Below, piece after piece: positions 48,485-58,579 of a stretch of DNA of 64,000 nt. The position numbers and the translations under genes are program-made. This DNA comes from Sulfurovum sp. GTDB taxonomy: Bacteria; Campylobacterota; Campylobacteria; Campylobacterales; Sulfurovaceae. Where the stretch lies: the NCBI GenBank assembly GCA_021166685.1, contig JAJPEU010000005.1, positions 30,023-94,022 of the forward strand, read 5' to 3'. How positions within the stretch are numbered: position 1 is the stretch's first letter; each line of letters begins with the position of its first letter. The notes under the pieces were generated by a model that did not search any database, was not told where the DNA came from, and saw only the letters and a list, made by a program, of their open reading frames with translations.

Positions 48485-48647
48485 GCACTTTATTTAATTG
48501 TTCTTAGCAGGGTAACATAAATGTACTTTAAAATTTGTTTTTCTATTCTTTTCTTTGCACAAGAAATTCGTATCAAAGAGGGATCTGAATTTGTATCTAA
48601 ACAACTATTCGATATAATCGCATCAAACTTAAGTTAGAGGATTTTTC

Positions 48648-50402
48648 GTGAGAACACATTATTGTGCCCAGATCAATGAACAACATAATGGTGAAGTAGT
48701 TACCGTGGCCGGTTGGGTTTCCAGCCGCAGAGACCATGGCGGGGTTATATTTATCGACCTTCGCGACAAAGACGAAGTACTGCAGCTTGTCTGTGATCCT
48801 GCAGACAATGCTGCAGCCCACAAAATTGCCGAAGATGTCAGAGACCAGTTTGTGCTTATCGCTACAGGCACCATAAGACCCAGAGGAGAGGGATTGGAAA
48901 ATCCGAATCTCAAAACCGGCAAAGTGGAAATGGTTGTAGAAAAACTGGTGATTGAAAACCGCTCAAAACCGATGCCTTTTGAAATCGGTGATGAAAAAGT
49001 AAATGAAGAAATTCGCCTTAGACATCGCTATCTTGAACTGAGAAGTCAACGGTCTTACACTATTTTCAAACTGAGATCCAAAGCAACAATTGCGGCAAGA
49101 AATGCGCTTGACGAACTGGGATTTTTAGAAGTAGAAACTCCCATTCTCACCAAATCGACTCCGGAAGGAGCCAGAGACTATCTTGTGCCAAGCCGCGTAC
49201 ATCATGGTGAATTTTATGCTCTTCCTCAGTCACCGCAGCTTTTTAAACAGCTTTTAATGGTGGGCGGTTTTGACAGATATTTTCAGATAGCCAAATGTTT
49301 TCGGGACGAAGATCTTCGTGCAGACAGACAACCTGAATTCACACAAATAGATGTTGAAATGAGCTTCTGCACTCAAGAAGATGTCATTCAAATCGCCGAA
49401 AAACTGATCTACAATGTTTTCACAAAATGCGGATTTGAAATTCCCGGCACCTTTAAACGTATGACTCACCATGATGCAATGGAAAAATACGGTTCGGATA
49501 AACCGGATATGCGTTATGATCTGGCCATGGTTGATGTGATTGATATCTTTGAAAGATGCGACAATGAAATCTTTTCCGCTATCGCCAAGGCGCCTAAGAA
49601 AAACCGCATCAAAGCGCTCAAGGTGCCAAACGGAGACAATATTTTTTCAAAACGCCAAATGAAAGGCTTTGAGGATTATGTGCGCAAATTTGGTGCACAG
49701 GGTCTTGGTTATTTCCAAATGAAAGAAGACGGTCTTAAAGGGCCTCTTGCCAAATTCTTTACCGATGCAGATCTTCAGGCCATTATAGACCGATGCGAAC
49801 TTAAAACAGGAGATGCTGTATTCTTCGGTGCAGGCGAAAAAAAACTGGTACTTGATTATATGGGCCGTTTCCGCATCTATCTTGCAGAAACGATGGAAAT
49901 TATCCCCAAAGGTACATTTGAGTTCTTGTGGGTTGTCGACTTTCCAATGTTTGAAGTTGAAGACGGCAGAGTCAAAGCGCTTCATCATCCGTTTACCCAG
50001 CCAAAATCACTGGACTATGAAGATATCGAAGAGATAGAATCCATCGCTTATGATATTGTCCTTAACGGAACAGAACTGGGCGGAGGATCTATCCGTATCC
50101 ATAAAGAGGCAATGCAGTCAGAGATATTTAAACTCCTAGGCATCGGCGAAGAAGAAGCGCAAGAAAAATTTGGCTTCCTGCTTGACGCGCTTAAGTATGG
50201 TGCGCCTCCGCATGGCGGGTTTGCTCTGGGACTTGACAGGCTCATTATGCTTATGGCGGGCACGGACAGCATTCGTGATGTCATTGCGTTTCCCAAAACA
50301 CAAAGAGCACAATGTCTTCTTACGCAAGCACCAAGCAATGTCGACAATGAACAGCTCAAAGAGTTGGGCCTGAGAGTTAGACAAACAGCCGCCATACAAT
50401 AA
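48648..50402 (+). CDS. aspS: Aspartyl-tRNA(Asn/Asp) synthetase
   Basis: GTG start; [52 protein letters not shown]. Confidence 0.97.
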   Translation: MRTHYCAQINEQHNGEVVTVAGWVSSRRDHGGVIFIDLRDKDEVLQLVCDPADNAAAHKIAEDVRDQFVLIATGTIRPRGEGLENPNLKTGKVEMVVEKLVIENRSKPMPFEIGDEKVNEEIRLRHRYLELRSQRSYTIFKLRSKATIAARNALDELGFLEVETPILTKSTPEGARDYLVPSRVHHGEFYALPQSPQLFKQLLMVGGFDRYFQIAKCFRDEDLRADRQPEFTQIDVEMSFCTQEDVIQIAEKLIYNVFTKCGFEIPGTFKRMTHHDAMEKYGSDKPDMRYDLAMVDVIDIFERCDNEIFSAIAKAPKKNRIKALKVPNGDNIFSKRQMKGFEDYVRKFGAQGLGYFQMKEDGLKGPLAKFFTDADLQAIIDRCELKTGDAVFFGAGEKKLVLDYMGRFRIYLAETMEIIPKGTFEFLWVVDFPMFEVEDGRVKALHHPFTQPKSLDYEDIEEIESIAYDIVLNGTELGGGSIRIHKEAMQSEIFKLLGIGEEEAQEKFGFLLDALKYGAPPHGGFALGLDRLIMLMAGTDSIRDVIAFPKTQRAQCLLTQAPSNVDNEQLKELGLRVRQTAAIQ

Positions 50403-50543
50403 GTGACTATTGTCTTATTTAAAAAAATATGTCAATGCAGATGTATTTTGCACAGCAAGATCACAGAAATTTACCAAAATCTTGTAAATCCCGAAGTAAA
50501 TTCAGGATAACAAGAGATACAATTTAATATAAAGGATACCATC

Positions 50544-51131
50544 GTGAAAAAATTATTTCTTATTATAGGCGCTCCCGGGTCAGGAAAAACAACAGATGCC
50601 AGCCTCATTGCCAAAAAATATGCCGACAAGATCGTACACTATTCAACGGGTGATATGCTCAGAGAAGAAGTCGCCAGCGGAAGCGAATTGGGACAGACCA
50701 TTGAAGGCTTTATTTCCAGAGGCGCCCTGGTGCCGCTCACTATTATTGTTGATACGATCATCTCAGCGATCAATAACGCACCGGTCGATGTGGTACTCAT
50801 TGACGGATACCCAAGAAGCGTGGAGCAGATGACTGCATTGGATGAAATTCTTGCCGGCAATCAAGACATAGAACTTACGTCTGTCATAGAAGTAAGAGTA
50901 AGCGAAGAAGTTGCCAAAGAAAGAATCCTTGGGCGTGCTGCAGAAGCCGAAGTCGTAAGAAGCGATGACAGTGTCGAAGTCTTTTACGACAGAATGAAAA
51001 TTTACACAGATCCCTTGGCACAGATTCAAGCTTTCTATACAAAGAAAAATCTCCTCAAAGTTATCGACGGCGAAAGAACACTTGAAGTCATTGTCGATGA
51101 CATGGATGCATTTGTTCAAAGCAAAATTTAA
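50544..51131 (+). CDS. adk: Adenylate kinase
   Basis: LFLIIGAPGSGKTTDASLIAKKYADKIVHYSTGDMLREEVASGSELG; VLIDGYPRSVEQM. Confidence 0.94.
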   Translation: MKKLFLIIGAPGSGKTTDASLIAKKYADKIVHYSTGDMLREEVASGSELGQTIEGFISRGALVPLTIIVDTIISAINNAPVDVVLIDGYPRSVEQMTALDEILAGNQDIELTSVIEVRVSEEVAKERILGRAAEAEVVRSDDSVEVFYDRMKIYTDPLAQIQAFYTKKNLLKVIDGERTLEVIVDDMDAFVQSKI

Positions 51132-51308
51132 CTTTTCTTTTTTAGGGTTAAAGCTCTGATTAAAACATAACCTAGATGACGATTGAGTCTGAAATGACGA
51201 AATTTCGTTATCTTGACCCCAAAAAAATCAAGCCCAAGACAACCAGATTAAATTGAATGACTTAATTGCCCAGAGGATTCAATTTTTCGGCGTATCAATG
51301 TGGCTGCG

Positions 51309-51330
51309 CAGAAGATATTTCTTCTGTTTT
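51309..51330 (+). terminator. Rho-independent terminator-like hairpin
   Basis: CAGAAGA-TATT-TCTTCTG-TTTT. Confidence 0.55.
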
Positions 51331-51428
51331 ATTGCATTTAAAAATTTTTAGCCTCATCTCTTTAACTTATACACAGTTCATTCATCTTTCTTTGCTATAA
51401 TAAAAAAAATTAATAAAAAGGCGAGAGT

Positions 51429-51977
51429 ATGAGATTTAATCAATTCAAACCGATGTTACTAATAGCGGTATTGGTCCTGTTGAGCACTTTTGGGATGGCG
51501 GAACCGGCTTCTGTAATAGATGCTAAAGCAAATGAAGCCATCAGACAATTTGCGCAGAAGGTAAAAGGCGGTGAAAGGTTTTTGACTCAATCCAAAGGCT
51601 ATCTTGTCTTTCCCGGTGTCTACAAGGGCGGATTTGTCGTGGGTGCAGAATATGGAGAGGGGGTTTTGCGCGTAAATGGCAGATCAAAATACTATTATAA
51701 TATCGCTTCGGGTTCTGTCGGCTTTCAGCTTGGAGTACAAAAAACTTCTTACATCATCGTTTTTGTAACACAGGGCGCATTAAACAATTTTATCAAAAGC
51801 AATGGATGGGAAGCAGGAGTTGATGGCTCCATTGCTGTTGCAGATTGGGGAGCAGGCAAAGATGTAAGTTCAATCAGTTTTGAAAAACCTATCGTTGCGT
51901 TTGTGTTTAATCAAAAAGGACTCATGTACAATCTTACACTCGAAGGAACAAAATTTACCCGAATTGTTCCCCATTAA
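51429..51977 (+). CDS. SYLF (Ysc84-like) lipid-binding domain protein, secreted
   Basis: Signal peptide; LTQSKGYLVFPGVYKGGFVVGAEYGEGVLRVNGRSKYYYNIASGSVGFQLGVQKTSYIIVFVTQGALNNFI. Confidence 0.92.
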   Translation: MRFNQFKPMLLIAVLVLLSTFGMAEPASVIDAKANEAIRQFAQKVKGGERFLTQSKGYLVFPGVYKGGFVVGAEYGEGVLRVNGRSKYYYNIASGSVGFQLGVQKTSYIIVFVTQGALNNFIKSNGWEAGVDGSIAVADWGAGKDVSSISFEKPIVAFVFNQKGLMYNLTLEGTKFTRIVPH

Positions 51978-52057
51978 TACCTCCAAAAACCTTCTTCTTG
52001 ACGAGAAAAATTTTTGAAGAAGGAAAAGGCTGGTTAAAACAATCTCTTTTTTACAGT

Positions 52058-52101
52058 AAAGGTTTGTATAAAACTTATATTTTAGATTCAAACCTTTTTT
52101 T
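52058..52101 (+). terminator. Terminator for SYLF gene lying over the 3' end of the convergent radical SAM gene
   Basis: AAAGGTTTG-(22 nt)-CAAACCTTT followed by T run. Confidence 0.55.
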
Positions 52102-52950
52102 GTAACTGCATTTTTGACACAGTTCTTCTACTGCCCTATTTTCTTTGAAGCCTGCAGCGATCGCCAAAGCACGTGAGGAATTGACTACCTCTTTCAAACT
52201 CTGTTTGCGCAAATCTCCAAGCTCCATAACCCCGTCACAGTCAAGACAGCATGGCACCACTTTTCCGCCAGCCAAGACAGCAATATGAGACTGCAGCCCC
52301 TGACAGGTTCCGTCTCCATAGTTTTGATTCTTCAAAGAGGGCCACTCAAAATAAGTATCAAAATGCAAAAGTATCTTGGGAGCCAAACGAATTGATTTGG
52401 GGCGCTCCCGATAGATAGCGTCCAAATCAAGTGTGAAATTGAAGTGTTTAGAAAAAGTTCCAAAAAGCATCCGATTAAAACCGTGTTCACTCATCGCCTC
52501 ATCGAGATTCCATATTCGAAGATTGATAAACAGCTCCTCTTTTCTTTTGAGCTTTGCTTCGCATAGATCCAAGATAGGGGTAATATACTGATCAAATGTC
52601 AAAGCTGTATCATTTTTATTGAAACTGTTAAGTGATAGATTGATCTGCTTTACGCACGGATGAAAAAGTGTGTTATACGTATGCTTTTTAAGAAAATATC
52701 CGCTGGTCGTAAGCATTGCTTTAAGGCCATGCTTATGGATAATTTCCAGATAGTCATAAAGATTTGAGAGTATTAACGGATCACCCACTACGTGACAGGC
52801 TATCTCTTTTGTGTAAGCTTTTGCCTGCTCTATAATGGATTCAAAGAAAATGAGATCCATGTGTTTTGAGGGCAAATTTTTCGTAGGACAAAAACTGCAA
52901 TGCAGGCCGCATACGTTGGTAAGTTCTATATAAATACGATAAAATTTCAC
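52075..52950 (-). CDS. Radical SAM/SPASM protein
   Basis: ELTNVCGLHCSFCPTK (CX3CX2C); C-terminal SPASM-like CQG...VPCCLDCDGVMELGDLRKQSLKEVV...CQKC. Confidence 0.92.
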   Translation of the reverse strand: MKFYRIYIELTNVCGLHCSFCPTKNLPSKHMDLIFFESIIEQAKAYTKEIACHVVGDPLILSNLYDYLEIIHKHGLKAMLTTSGYFLKKHTYNTLFHPCVKQINLSLNSFNKNDTALTFDQYITPILDLCEAKLKRKEELFINLRIWNLDEAMSEHGFNRMLFGTFSKHFNFTLDLDAIYRERPKSIRLAPKILLHFDTYFEWPSLKNQNYGDGTCQGLQSHIAVLAGGKVVPCCLDCDGVMELGDLRKQSLKEVVNSSRALAIAAGFKENRAVEELCQKCSYKKRFESKI

Positions 52951-52956
52951 GAAAGA

Positions 52957-54027
52957 CTATTTCATGCACGCAGAAAGTTCTGTGATATTTTGTGCGCGAC
53001 TAATGCATGACATTCTCGATTTTAAGTTTGAAATTTCTTCATCCATTTTCTCAAGATGAACATTTTCTTCTTTATCATTCCAAAAATAGATAAAAGGCAT
53101 TTTTTCTCCCATTTCTTTTTTAATGGCTCTAAGTTCCCTGATACACTCATTAGCCTCTCTGAGGCTATCGACACGCTGTATGCATTCTCTGCTTTTTTCT
53201 AGGCTGAGAAGCAATTGGGGCAAACGTTCTTTTTGGTTTTCATGTATACTTTGCCCCAGACGATTGAGAAATTCTATTTTTGCCTTATCGCTACTTTGGT
53301 TTGTATCGTTTACATCTATCCCGCTGGCCACAAAATTACCCTTTAAAATATCTTTAAATATCTCAATGACTTCTTTGGGTTTGCGTTTGTTTTTTGTCAT
53401 GCCAATCCCTCTGATAAGGCCAAATTCCTCTATGGAAAAATCCGGCACCATGCATTTGTCATCTGAAATATTAATATCAAAATTTACATCGGAAGCTTTT
53501 TTAGTATACACAATGCCGTGAAGTCGAATTTCAAACAAAAGAGGCACCCCTTCATAAAGACACTTTTTTACTCCCGGCCCCTCCCATACATCACATTGCA
53601 AGCCGGCTATGTCCATTGTTCCGGTTTTTTTCAAATTTCGGGTTTGAGCCTCTCCATGGACGCTGTATTTGCTGCTGCTTTTTCGCTCCAAAACTTTTTC
53701 AGTTTTATAATAGGCGTGAAGTGTCGTATCTTTTTCCTGCTTGACCAAACTGCGAAAAGTCTGCTTTTCTCTGATCGCTCCGACTGCCGATACAGCACCT
53801 CTCTCCTCGACCAACGCAACGGCCCCCCACTCCTTAAAACGCAAACGAGCTTTTCCTGAAACAGTAAGATTTGTCTCCTGCGTAAGCTGTCCATCCCCGC
53901 TCAGCTCATAAAGTACCTGCCCTGACTCCATCTCATATATTTTAAAATCCTTATTTGCGCTCAGTGCTACAACAGTCAATGTCAAAAAAGTAAAACAAAT
54001 AATTTTGAATAGATTTAAAAGCGACAT
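52957..54027 (-). CDS. Hypothetical secreted protein with two C-terminal CX12C motifs
   Basis: Signal peptide; CIQRVDSLREANEC and CISRAQNITELSAC. Confidence 0.65.
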   Translation of the reverse strand: MSLLNLFKIICFTFLTLTVVALSANKDFKIYEMESGQVLYELSGDGQLTQETNLTVSGKARLRFKEWGAVALVEERGAVSAVGAIREKQTFRSLVKQEKDTTLHAYYKTEKVLERKSSSKYSVHGEAQTRNLKKTGTMDIAGLQCDVWEGPGVKKCLYEGVPLLFEIRLHGIVYTKKASDVNFDINISDDKCMVPDFSIEEFGLIRGIGMTKNKRKPKEVIEIFKDILKGNFVASGIDVNDTNQSSDKAKIEFLNRLGQSIHENQKERLPQLLLSLEKSRECIQRVDSLREANECIRELRAIKKEMGEKMPFIYFWNDKEENVHLEKMDEEISNLKSRMSCISRAQNITELSACMK

Positions 54028-54168
54028 TTAATTCCTTCATTTAAATTCCATACGGACGTTATTGTAACATAACTCTAAAATTTATTCTTTACCCTGGACA
54101 GGGATACATTCTTGAAACTCGCAGCGGGACCGATAAATACAATTTTTTATTTATCGGATATTAAAAAA

Positions 54169-54744
54169 TTAAAAACGATGAATACCCCTTGCAATATCCT
54201 CTTCAAGTTTTCCAAATGCTTTATCCATCGCATCTACGATATTTTTCGTATCATGTTTTGTCGGGATGCCAACGCTGAATAATTGCGCATCACTTTTGTG
54301 TGTTTGAAGATCTTCAATGCGCCAATTGGCATCAAGGTATACAAAATTCCCTTGCGCGATATAGCGTGTAATTTGTACCTGTACTTTAATATTTGGCTGC
54401 GTATCTACTCCCCATGGATAGGCGTAAACCTGAGGCTGGTGAAACTTTTTTTGGATGAAACCGATAAGCCGATGCGTCAAACCTTCGTCCATATCCTCTG
54501 CCCATGTGCCGTCGCTCAAAAAAACTACTTCGCTGCTTGATTTGGCTATCGCTATCTCTCTTTTGAAAAGATATCTGGGAACACTTATCTTTTCAATGCC
54601 TATTGTCTTATTGTTTTGCGTATACGTTGCTGCAGGTGAGGGTGCTGTTGAGAGAACATAATAGCTGCTCGTTGTCACACATCCATGCATCATCACCAAT
54701 ACCGCCGCAAACCATACTGCTCTTTTTATAACTGTTTCTTGCAT
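54169..54744 (-). CDS. pqiC: PqiC-like ABC-type transport auxiliary lipoprotein
   Basis: VMMHGCVTTSSYYVLSTAPSPAA; IGIEKISVPRYLFKREIAI; directly follows pqiB-like gene. Confidence 0.88.
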   Translation of the reverse strand: MQETVIKRAVWFAAVLVMMHGCVTTSSYYVLSTAPSPAATYTQNNKTIGIEKISVPRYLFKREIAIAKSSSEVVFLSDGTWAEDMDEGLTHRLIGFIQKKFHQPQVYAYPWGVDTQPNIKVQVQITRYIAQGNFVYLDANWRIEDLQTHKSDAQLFSVGIPTKHDTKNIVDAMDKAFGKLEEDIARGIHRF

Positions 54745-56381
54745 TATTTGTCTCCAAATATCATTGAGGTAGGCTTTCTGTTCAGCATTCTTATAAACTC
54801 TTGCATCTCTTGAGATGTTTCTGCTACCACTTTCAACGTCTGCGCAATCTGCTGCGTCAGCAATGAATCCTTATCGTATCCCTTTACCAGCTTTCTGGTA
54901 GCCTTCAGAGTTCTGGTGAGCTCTTGCATTGTCTGCGTGAGCTCATCGGGCATTGCTTTGAACGATTTTTGGTCTGTCATCGCATTAAGATTGCTTACCG
55001 TTTTTTGAAGGTCAACCATCACTTGATGCAAGGGCTCAGCATTATCATCGACAACATTGTTAACGGATGTAAGCAATTTTTCTAACGGCAAAGCATTAAG
55101 TTTTGCCAATACATTTTGCACCGAACCTATGATATCTGAGTCATCAGGCTCTACCGTAGGCAATACCGCATAATGTTCTTTTTGTATTATCTTTTGATTG
55201 GTCGCGTTTTTTTCAAAAACCAAATCCACATAAAGCATTCCCGTCAACGGATCCGACGATGTGATTTTTGCGCGCAACCCCTCTTCTACTGCTTTATAAA
55301 AATTGTCTTTTCCTGAAAGGTTTTGATCCTTCTCGTCTTCAAAAAACGAAGTATCAATCTGCAGCAAAACACTTCCGGCCATCTTGTGTGTTTTAGTATC
55401 GTAAGATGTTTTTACCTCTTTGACCTCCCCCACATCAAAACCATCATAACGAACCGAAGCATTTACTTTCAGCTTGGCAATGGATTTTTCAACAAAAATT
55501 TTAAACATATTAAACGATTTGCCGCCCTTTCCTGTCTTGTTTTGCGCCATACTGTGATTTTTATAAAGAGGAAAAACAAACTTATCCCTTACTTTTTCTT
55601 TTGTATTTTTTCCCATAGAAGAAAAAGCAATGCCTCCATGAATCAAGTGGGTTACCGGAGCAATATTGACATCCAGTCTTCCATTGGAAAAATCTACATC
55701 AAAAGCACTCATTACCCAGAATCTTGAATCTTCATGCACATAAGAGGCATATTGATTTTCAACAAAAACAACAAAATCGATTGAATTGCCATCAAGCGCA
55801 ATCGTCACATGCTCCACTTGACCCACTTCAATATTTTTAAAATAAACTGGAGTGCCTTTCGTTATATTATACGAAAAAGGAGCATTGAGTTGAAAAAATT
55901 CTCCCTCGCCTGTTTGTTTGTAGGCGCGGCTGAGTCCCTCAAATTTATCTTTGAATTTCTTTTTTGTTGTAGCCTCTTTGCCTCTATGCATTTTGATATA
56001 GGTCCCAGAAATCAAAGTATCCAAGCCGCTTACTCCTCCTAGGCCCACTTCAGGTTTTACGATCCAAAATTTTGTATTGCCATCAAGATATTTTTTAATA
56101 TTTTTATCCATTCGTGCCACGACAACCACTCCGTCTCCATCTTCTTGCAATTCAATCTTCTTTACGGTGCCTATTGGCACATCTCTGTATTTTATCTGGC
56201 TTTGTCCGGCTTGCAAGCCTTCATTTTTAGAAAAAATAATCCTAATCTCCGGACCCAGCTGGGCAAAATACTGAAATGCCAGCCAGCCGGCTATAAGCAA
56301 TGCAACAAATGGAACAATCCATATGGAGGTGATAAAATTAAATTTTGTTGATTCTTCTATTACGGGTATCTGTTTTGACAT
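54744..56381 (-). CDS. pqiB: PqiB-like intermembrane transport protein with MCE/MlaD domains
   Basis: SIWIVPFVALLIAGWLAF; three MCE-like segments (GLQAGQSQIKYRDVPIGTVKKI; ITKGTPVYFKNIEVGQVEHV; LKVNASVRYDGFDVGEVKEV). Confidence 0.93.
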   Translation of the reverse strand: MSKQIPVIEESTKFNFITSIWIVPFVALLIAGWLAFQYFAQLGPEIRIIFSKNEGLQAGQSQIKYRDVPIGTVKKIELQEDGDGVVVVARMDKNIKKYLDGNTKFWIVKPEVGLGGVSGLDTLISGTYIKMHRGKEATTKKKFKDKFEGLSRAYKQTGEGEFFQLNAPFSYNITKGTPVYFKNIEVGQVEHVTIALDGNSIDFVVFVENQYASYVHEDSRFWVMSAFDVDFSNGRLDVNIAPVTHLIHGGIAFSSMGKNTKEKVRDKFVFPLYKNHSMAQNKTGKGGKSFNMFKIFVEKSIAKLKVNASVRYDGFDVGEVKEVKTSYDTKTHKMAGSVLLQIDTSFFEDEKDQNLSGKDNFYKAVEEGLRAKITSSDPLTGMLYVDLVFEKNATNQKIIQKEHYAVLPTVEPDDSDIIGSVQNVLAKLNALPLEKLLTSVNNVVDDNAEPLHQVMVDLQKTVSNLNAMTDQKSFKAMPDELTQTMQELTRTLKATRKLVKGYDKDSLLTQQIAQTLKVVAETSQEMQEFIRMLNRKPTSMIFGDK

Positions 56382-56438
56382 CTATCTTTTTTCCTTTATT
56401 CTTTTGACTCTAAATTCGGGCACGATCGTTCTATGCAC

Positions 56439-57038
56439 TTAAATTCTTCCTTCAATCAATCGTTCATCAAATGCATGGGCAGCCAAAAGCGTAAAAAACA
56501 CAGAGAGCGCAAATGCGGTTGCAGCAGTTCCGGCGATGATCTGAATATTGGCAAGGTGTATCAGTGCTGCAAGTATAGCAACAACAAATACATCGATCAT
56601 GGACCACGGACCTACCGCTTCTGTTAAAAAATACATTTTATGTTTATTGATCTTTTTATCTTTTCCCAAAGGGTATTTTACACTAACAAGCAAATAAATT
56701 AAAATAAGAAATTTTAAAACAGGAATCACAATAGAAGCAACAAAGATCACCATGGCAATGGGATACGAACCATGTTCCCACAGCATCACGATACCGCCCA
56801 AAATCGTGCTGCTTTCTCCTGATCCAAATTGTTTAGTAATAAGCATCGGATAAAGATTGGCAGGAATATATGCGACGATAGCCGTTACAAGATATGCCCA
56901 GCTTTTTTGTGTCGTAAATTTTTGATGCCTATAGATCGTGCAGCCGCAACGGCGGCATGAACTGTCTGTTCCCTTGTCGATATTGACCGCTTCACAGACA
57001 GGACATCTGATGAGCTTTTTTTCATCAATCTCTATCAT
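56439..57038 (-). CDS. PqiA-family membrane protein, half-size (copy 1)
   Basis: RCPVCEAVNIDKGTDSSCRRCGCTIYRHQ; PANLYPMLITKQFGSGESSTILGGIVMLWEHGSYPIAMVIF. Confidence 0.92.
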   Translation of the reverse strand: MIEIDEKKLIRCPVCEAVNIDKGTDSSCRRCGCTIYRHQKFTTQKSWAYLVTAIVAYIPANLYPMLITKQFGSGESSTILGGIVMLWEHGSYPIAMVIFVASIVIPVLKFLILIYLLVSVKYPLGKDKKINKHKMYFLTEAVGPWSMIDVFVVAILAALIHLANIQIIAGTAATAFALSVFFTLLAAHAFDERLIEGRI

Positions 57039-57678
57039 TTTTTCTCTCTTTGAAAAAAGTACGTTTTCTTAGCATCCATATCTCATAAATATGCAAGTTT
57101 TTTGTGATGTACAAATCCAGCACCACAAAGCCTATCAGCGCCCAAAAAGAAACTCCTATATGTATCTGCGCATACCCGATAAGCTTCACCAGTGCCACTA
57201 AAATACTGACAAAAAATATATCGCTCATGCTCCATGGCAAAATACGGGACAGCAAAACAAGCAGCTCCTTAATCGTTTTTTCTCCCCTTTTCAGCTTAAG
57301 CAAAACGAAAAGAATACTGTAAATCAAAAATATCATTAAAGGAAAGACGAAAATAAGAAAAGCGCAAATGAGACCCACAAGATAAAAACCGCTCTCAAAA
57401 AGACTTAAAATAGTTTTAGGAATCGTGATAAACTGTTCATGCCCGAGTATTTCTATTTGAACCAAAGGAAAGATATTGGCAAGAATAAATAAAATAAGTC
57501 CGCTGACACTTAACGCCAAGCCATGTTCTGCGAGCCTGCTGTCATATTTGTACAGTACACCTCCGCATTCGCTGCAACATGCTTTTGTGCCGTCACGTAT
57601 GGGTATCTCTTCGTGCAATGTATGGCATTTGCGACAAATCACATAGCGATCCAACGCATCTTCATTTTCAAGTTTCAT
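57025..57678 (-). CDS. PqiA-family membrane protein, half-size (copy 2)
   Basis: VICRKCHTLHEEIPIRDGTKACCSECGGVLYKY; LANIFPLVQIEILGHEQFITIPKTILSLFESGFYLVG; start at 57678 preferred. Confidence 0.9.
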   Translation of the reverse strand: MKLENEDALDRYVICRKCHTLHEEIPIRDGTKACCSECGGVLYKYDSRLAEHGLALSVSGLILFILANIFPLVQIEILGHEQFITIPKTILSLFESGFYLVGLICAFLIFVFPLMIFLIYSILFVLLKLKRGEKTIKELLVLLSRILPWSMSDIFFVSILVALVKLIGYAQIHIGVSFWALIGFVVLDLYITKNLHIYEIWMLRKRTFFKERKNDRD

Positions 57679-57771
57679 GGCTATAATTATAGCCAATATC
57701 AAAGAATTTCGGCTGTTGCAAAGCATAAAACAAGCCCTAATTTTTGTAAAAATATCACAAAAGGTTAGCTT

Positions 57772-58455
57772 ATGAAAATTCTTTCCGTAGGAAGAAAACT
57801 TCATCACCCTGCTCTTGAAATCACATCTATACAAGAATCCTCTCTTGCAAATTGCGACATGATAGAGCAATATACCTATATCATTATCAGCGGAGGCGAT
57901 GGAACGATCCGAAGAGTACTCAAAAAGCTTCACTCCTTAAATCATTTGCCCGTCTTTATTCTTAACCCCATAGGCTCTTTTAATGTCGTTGCCAAACTTC
58001 ACCGTACGCCAAAAATCCACACCGTCCTGGAGCTGCTTGCAGATGGCAAAATGCCTAAAATCGAGAAGCATCAAATTTTTACGCTCAACGATGAACTTTT
58101 TCTTTTTTCCGCCGGAAATATGGGCGACCTTCAACACATCTTTCTTTCTGAAACACTGCGTTTTGGCATTCTGGAAAAAGGTCTTTTGAAATACCTGCTT
58201 GCTGTTATTTTTCTTTTGCCTGTCCATCTTATTATGACACCGTTTATGCTGCTAAGCTCTAAACGTTTTTTTATTTTTACACCTTTAAAATTCATCAAGA
58301 AACTGGGAAGTTTTTATGGCGAAGTAGAAAAAGAGATATTGATTGACCTTGAACATGAGTACAACCTGCTTGAACTTGACGGCGATATTGTAGCCATTCA
58401 CAGCAGACACCTTCATATCAGACAGGCGGGTTATGTGTCTATCGTTACTCGATAG
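57772..58455 (+). CDS. Diacylglycerol kinase-family protein
   Basis: YIIISGGDGTIRRVLKKL...VFILNPIGSFNVVAKLHR; FLFSAGNMGDLQHIF. Confidence 0.75.
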   Translation: MKILSVGRKLHHPALEITSIQESSLANCDMIEQYTYIIISGGDGTIRRVLKKLHSLNHLPVFILNPIGSFNVVAKLHRTPKIHTVLELLADGKMPKIEKHQIFTLNDELFLFSAGNMGDLQHIFLSETLRFGILEKGLLKYLLAVIFLLPVHLIMTPFMLLSSKRFFIFTPLKFIKKLGSFYGEVEKEILIDLEHEYNLLELDGDIVAIHSRHLHIRQAGYVSIVTR

Positions 58456-58579
58456 CACTCACTTTCGCATCGCAATCGTGTTAAATGCTGCTATTGCGAA
58501 AATAAAAACTTGACTTTTGAACATATGTCCGTTATAATATTTTTTGTAAAAGTCGAATCAAAGACGAGGAGTTTCCCAA

